A stretch of DNA of 29,472 nucleotides from a virus. A program made the position numbers and the translations under genes. The stretch covers positions 1-29,472 of the IMG/VR virus record IMGVR_UViG_3300027733_000156, one strand, 5' to 3'. Under the pieces are notes generated by a model. That model saw only the letters and a list, made by a program, of their open reading frames with translations, did not search any database and had not been told where the DNA came from. The stretch's first letter is position 1. Each line of letters starts with the position of its first letter. Positions 28,048-29,472 of this stretch are shown here, in pieces.

Positions 28048-28551
28048 TTATAGAACCCATCCGGTTGGATTTGGTTTTGTGTCTGGAAACATATTGTCGT
28101 TTGAATTGGTATAATATTCTGGGAATTTATTTGAAGCGTATATTCCCATATAATCCACAAATCTTTGAGCATAAAAATCTGCAAAAGTTCTATGCTTTTG
28201 AACTAAAATATCTAATTCTTCTTTTGTTGTGCTTTCTGAATTATCAGTACGATGCTTGAATACACCACCATTTCTGATTTGATAGTTTGCAAATGGCAAA
28301 TAATCTACCATAGCAAAATGAATAAGCATAGGTTGTACATAGTCTAATACCAATGCTAAATAATCTCCAGTCAAATCATTTGCATTTATTTTAGTAGTTA
28401 TTGAATCATACAATTTAGTTCCTAAATAGTTTTGCACGTGCATTTGTTGCGCTATCTTGATGAATTGTAGAAACATATCATTGTCTACATTTCCATTTAG
28501 GATTGTATTCTGTTTTAAATCGTTCGGAGTTATAAATAAAGTTGTTGCCAT
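28048..28551 (-). CDS. Head-tail connector protein
   Basis: A 167-residue helical protein (MATTLFITPNDLKQNTILNG...), with NVDNDMFLQFIKIAQQMHVQNYLGTKLYDSI and VQPMLIHFAMVDYLPF. This is the DUF6712-type pattern found just after the portal in Bacteroidetes phages, where gp6-like adaptors sit. It would form the ring below the portal. It starts two bases after the portal stop. The fold assignment is inferred. Confidence 0.75.
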   Translation of the reverse strand: MATTLFITPNDLKQNTILNGNVDNDMFLQFIKIAQQMHVQNYLGTKLYDSITTKINANDLTGDYLALVLDYVQPMLIHFAMVDYLPFANYQIRNGGVFKHRTDNSESTTKEELDILVQKHRTFADFYAQRFVDYMGIYASNKFPEYYTNSNDNMFPDTKPNPTGWVL

Positions 28552-28553
28552 AA

Positions 28554-29472
28554 TTACATATCGTGTGGTGCGATAAACGCCCTTGAATCGGTTATTGGTG
28601 GAATAAATCCATTTTCAGAAATACTTCTTGATGGACTAACTATTTCGGCATTCGGACTATAAACATCTACTTTTCCAGTTCTGTCTTTAGTAGCATAAGT
28701 TTCACGTACCCAAAAGTGTTTACACGTTCCAAAATTAAAATTATCAGATAACTTACCACCGCCTTTCCATAAAAAGATATCGTATGGCTGATTAGGATTA
28801 GGATGCATACCGAATCCGGGATTAACCGTATTTTTGCTCATTCTGTCAATATCTTCTCTACGATAGATTTTATTAGCTGACATCATTTCCTTGCAGAATG
28901 ACCTCTCTGGACTTGGATTGCCATCGTATCTATATCTCACTTTATAAATTGGAGTATCTTCATCAGAATTTGCATTACCATAAGCTGACCCGGTGCTTAA
29001 ATGAACGCTTAACATTTCATCTAATTTTTTCTCCATTTCATAGTCAACTTGTCTTGAATCAATTAATTCGTAAACATCCAAGTCTATAACTTCGCCATAT
29101 TCTGACAAATCAATTTGTTGTTGGCTTAATGTTTTTTGACCAGTTTCTTGTTCAATTTGAGTAGTAGATACTGCGTTACTTAAATCATTAAATTCAAGAG
29201 GTTGTAAGGTCTTAAAGTAAAGATTTAATGATATTTTATTATAAGCTAATATTTTATCAAATGGTTTTATTAATAGATTTTGAAACGGTCTAATAACGGT
29301 ATTATCCATTAAAATAGATGCAGTTTTTAATTCATCTGCATTATTACCAAATCCAGAACCATCTTTAATTCCTAAAAGTAATGGAGATATAACTCGATGT
29401 GCTACCATTATTTTACGCATACTTTCGTCAGATAGGAATTGATACTGATTATGAGCATCAGATAGCTGAACT
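28554..29472 (-). CDS. Portal protein, C-terminal part (gene starts at 990)
   Basis: This is the 3' part of the portal gene, ending with a stop at 28554. The segment 29331-29472 repeats bases 1-142, so the new sequence starts at 29330 and adds 258 residues. The ATG at 29420 is internal (it corresponds to 90) and is not a gene start. The C-terminal domain has an FCKEMM...NKIYRREDI stretch, a VNPGFG motif, a WKGGGK motif and a TCKHFWVRETY motif, an arrangement I associate with portal C-termini of Bacteroidetes phages, where a small extra domain follows the portal core. The next gene starts two bases after the stop. Confidence 0.85.
   Translation of the reverse strand, partial: VQLSDAHNQYQFLSDESMRKIMVAHRVISPLLLGIKDGSGFGNNADELKTASILMDNTVIRPFQNLLIKPFDKILAYNKISLNLYFKTLQPLEFNDLSNAVSTTQIEQETGQKTLSQQQIDLSEYGEVIDLDVYELIDSRQVDYEMEKKLDEMLSVHLSTGSAYGNANSDEDTPIYKVRYRYDGNPSPERSFCKEMMSANKIYRREDIDRMSKNTVNPGFGMHPNPNQPYDIFLWKGGGKLSDNFNFGTCKHFWVRETYATKDRTGKVDVYSPNAEIVSPSRSISENGFIPPITDSRAFIAPHDM
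29331..29472. repeat. Terminal redundancy, right copy (matches 1-142)
   Basis: This is the right-hand copy of the 142-base overlap. Joining 29330 to position 1 gives a continuous portal reading frame, which supports circular closure at about 29,330 bases. Confidence 0.9.

Noticed and set aside
28554-29420. Separate 288-residue gene starting at 29420
   Set aside because: This ATG is internal: the same codon occurs at 90 in the longer portal frame that starts at 990.
1-29472. Integrase, repressor, tRNA or DNA polymerase genes
   Set aside because: I looked for tyrosine and serine recombinase motifs, a divergent repressor pair, polymerase motifs and tRNA-like cloverleafs and saw none; by eye I cannot exclude a very diverged one.

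Overview
The window is the essentially complete genome of a small tailed bacteriophage, probably siphovirus-like, that infects a member of the Bacteroidetes, most likely Flavobacterium or a close relative. The evidence is the AT-rich sequence, A-rich translation starts without Shine-Dalgarno sites, promoters of the Bacteroidetes form (TTTG, 18-19 bases, TAnnTTTG), and structural proteins of the kind seen in flavobacterial phages. Every gene I can support lies on the minus strand, so transcription runs from high to low coordinates. The last 142 bases repeat the first 142. The portal gene runs off position 1 and continues in frame at 29330, so the molecule is circular (or circularly permuted) and about 29.33 kb.

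Layout in order of transcription. (1) Early and replication region, 26871 down to 18037: NinG, a candidate small RNA, a promoter, small proteins, RadC-like protein, Erf annealing protein, SSB-like protein, RecA/DnaB-fold ATPase, sigma factor, a chain of very small proteins, a nuclease-like protein, a second promoter, cytosine methyltransferase, 5'-3' exonuclease, DnaA domain IV-like protein and ParB-like protein. (2) Adenine methyltransferase with a 25-copy in-frame repeat, then both terminase subunits (18037-15444). (3) Tail region 15420-8137: a small MPIPK protein, tail assembly chaperone with a probable -1 frameshift, tail-completion proteins, two large tail proteins and the tape measure. 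(4) 8103-4091: prohead protease, a Cys-rich protein and two fibre/receptor-binding proteins, one with leucine-rich repeats. (5) 3966-1454: scaffold, decoration protein, major capsid and tail tube. (6) 1343 through the circular junction to 27121: a small structural protein, portal, connector, a small charged protein, holin, M15 endolysin and a last small protein. A 249-base intergenic stretch (26872-27120) with a terminator and 13-bp AT repeats separates late from early genes and is the best origin candidate.

How it may work together. Two host-type promoters serve early genes. Four late blocks each begin just after a shared element, CGTTATA, with (G/A)CAAA about 19 bases upstream; in three of them the element lies exactly five bases before the ATG. 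This looks like a phage late promoter, plausibly read by the phage sigma factor and giving leaderless or nearly leaderless mRNAs. Several early genes instead carry a leader motif, (T)CACTAAAAA(C), before the ATG. A short transcription unit between NinG and the early operon would make an RNA of about 100 nt containing the reverse complement of that motif, so it may be an antisense regulator. I saw no integrase, repressor, DNA polymerase or tRNA, which points to a lytic or episomal phage that uses the host replisome.
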